Source: an uncultured Lachnospiraceae bacterium
GTDB lineage: Bacteria > Bacillota > Clostridia > Lachnospirales > Lachnospiraceae
Reading direction: 5' to 3'
NCBI GenBank assembly: GCA_947626985.1
Contig: CANQUG010000039.1
Span: 1-32,476, forward strand
DNA: 32,476 nt
The notes under the pieces are model-generated. The model was not told where the DNA came from. It did no database searches and saw only the letters and a list, made by a program, of their open reading frames with translations. Each line of letters opens with the position of its first letter. Positions within the stretch are counted from its first letter, which is position 1. Position numbers and translations under genes: made by a program. Shown one piece after another: positions 31,665 to 32,476 of this stretch.

Positions 31665-32383
31665 TGATGGATATGGTAAAAACTTTTTTCGAGAATACGG
31701 GAAAAGATACCTCGATGTATTTTCGGGAAAAAATGATCTGGAATCAGGATGATGTATACAAACAGTATCAGGGAAAATATCCGGTTATTTATCTTTCCTT
31801 TAAGGATACCCATTATGAAAAATGGGAGGATATGTATCAGGCTCTTCGATATGTGATAAAAAAGGAATTTCGGAGACATCGGGAACTGCTGGACAGTAAA
31901 ATTCTTCCGGATGCAGAAAAACAATATTTTTCCAGTATACTGAATGAACAGATATCGGAAACGGGGTGTCAGAATGCGCTTGGCGAGCTGTCTTACATGC
32001 TTTCTTTCCATTATAAGTGTAAAGTGATTGTCATCATTGATGAATATGATACTCCGATTCAGCAGGGATATCTGAACGGATATTATAATCAGATAACCGG
32101 ATTTATGCGCAACCTGTTTTCAGCAGTTCTTAAAGATAATGAAAACCTGGAGTTTGGTATTCTCACGGGAGTTCTGCGCATTGCGAAGGAAAGCCTTTTT
32201 CCTATCTGCAGTCTGAAAATTCCAAATCTGGAAATTAAAAATGTTTTTCGAAAGGAGATACTGGGAAATCTCAGAGGGCTGTTCACCGGAACCGTTCTCA
32301 GGAACTTTGAGATTGCTCTGCATACCGGAAATGAAGCATTGTTTCAGGATACGATGTCTGAATTCTCAGGTAAAGAAATATAA
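31605..32383 (+). pseudogene. Decayed second AAA-ATPase
   Basis: Starting near 31608 the frame reads LDAHNKVCLFTRPRRFGKTLMMDM, Walker A of an AAA-ATPase_like protein, with the Walker B VIIDEYDTPIQQGY further on and FGILTGVLRIAKESLF. The N-terminal YVDKT segment is missing. After ESLF the sequence jumps to LKIPNLEIKNVFRKEIL, which normally lies 150 or more residues later, so there is an internal deletion. It stops at 32383 in the helical region, without the PD-(D/E)XK nuclease. Three losses make a functional product very unlikely. The frame upstream of 31605 (back to 31463) is antisense/out-of-phase read-through. Confidence 0.75.
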
Positions 32384-32408
32384 AGATGGTTAACTAGGAG
32401 GCTTGCTT

Positions 32409-32476
32409 ATGACAGCAAATCCGATTTTGCTTCAGAAAAAATACAGTCGTATCATTGAATGTTTTGCCAAACAGAA
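32409..32476 (+). CDS. DUF3791-like protein, 5' end only
   Basis: ATG at 32409 follows CTAGGAGG by 6-7 bases. The visible 22 residues, MTANPILLQKKYSRIIECFAKQ, match the start of DUF3791 proteins. The gene continues beyond the window. Members are often paired with a DUF3990 gene in possible toxin-antitoxin-like cassettes, which cannot be checked here. Confidence 0.6.
   Translation, partial: MTANPILLQKKYSRIIECFAKQ

Overview
The window looks like chromosomal DNA of a gut-type clostridial anaerobe, most likely Lachnospiraceae (Bacillota). The signs are AGGAGG-type ribosome binding sites, moderate GC, CUT1 sugar transporters without their own ATPase, a HAD/GNAT/HxlR complement typical of that family, multi-copy AAA-ATPase/PD-(D/E)XK proteins and DUF3791. 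This is inferred from gene content; no rRNA or tRNA gene was seen. All calls come from reading the sequence, without a database search.

Layout. (1) 1-3000: a DUF4065 (Panacea-like) gene with a stub of a partner, a divergent HxlR regulator/flavin reductase pair, and an FMN riboswitch that has lost its P2 region and has no riboflavin gene behind it. (2) 3033-13040: a probable rhamnoside-use operon with a strong promoter and leader hairpin, a sugar-binding protein, an internal terminator, a permease fused to an extracytoplasmic beta-propeller, a second permease, a GH78 alpha-L-rhamnosidase, an MBL-fold hydrolase and a DUF5722 protein with a clan GH-A-like glutamate pair. (3) 13290-17042: an AbiE-type toxin-antitoxin pair with an internally deleted toxin, then a methyltransferase, a nitroreductase stub, a GNAT and a HAD phosphatase. 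(4) 17047-23030: a 5'-truncated uroporphyrinogen decarboxylase-like gene and a PucR/CdaR regulator, divergent from a three-gene operon (ATC-hydrolase-like protein, GcvT/DmdA-like protein, SDR) that may demethylate or remodel a small molecule. (5) 23222-27300: a 70-residue orphan, then a B12 riboswitch with a visible terminator/antiterminator controlling a BtuFCD-type importer, ending in a truncated CGGC-domain gene. (6) 27404-32476: a GH32 enzyme with an InlB-type repeat on the minus strand, a seven-unit ~22-bp repeat array, a ~230-nt structured element, an AAA-ATPase/nuclease gene, a decayed second copy joined to an HTH gene, and the start of a DUF3791 gene.

How it fits together. In region 2 the binding protein would capture rhamnose-containing oligosaccharides, the two permeases (with a shared ATPase encoded elsewhere) would import them, and the cytoplasmic GH78, DUF5722 and MBL proteins would process them. 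In region 5 low cobalamin would lift termination and express the importer. Region 4 probably responds to a small-molecule ligand through the PucR regulator.

Two themes stand out: the propeller-permease fusion, and repeated gene decay by deletion (FMN riboswitch, AbiEii, nitroreductase, URO-D, CGGC, second AAA-ATPase, DUF4065 partner).
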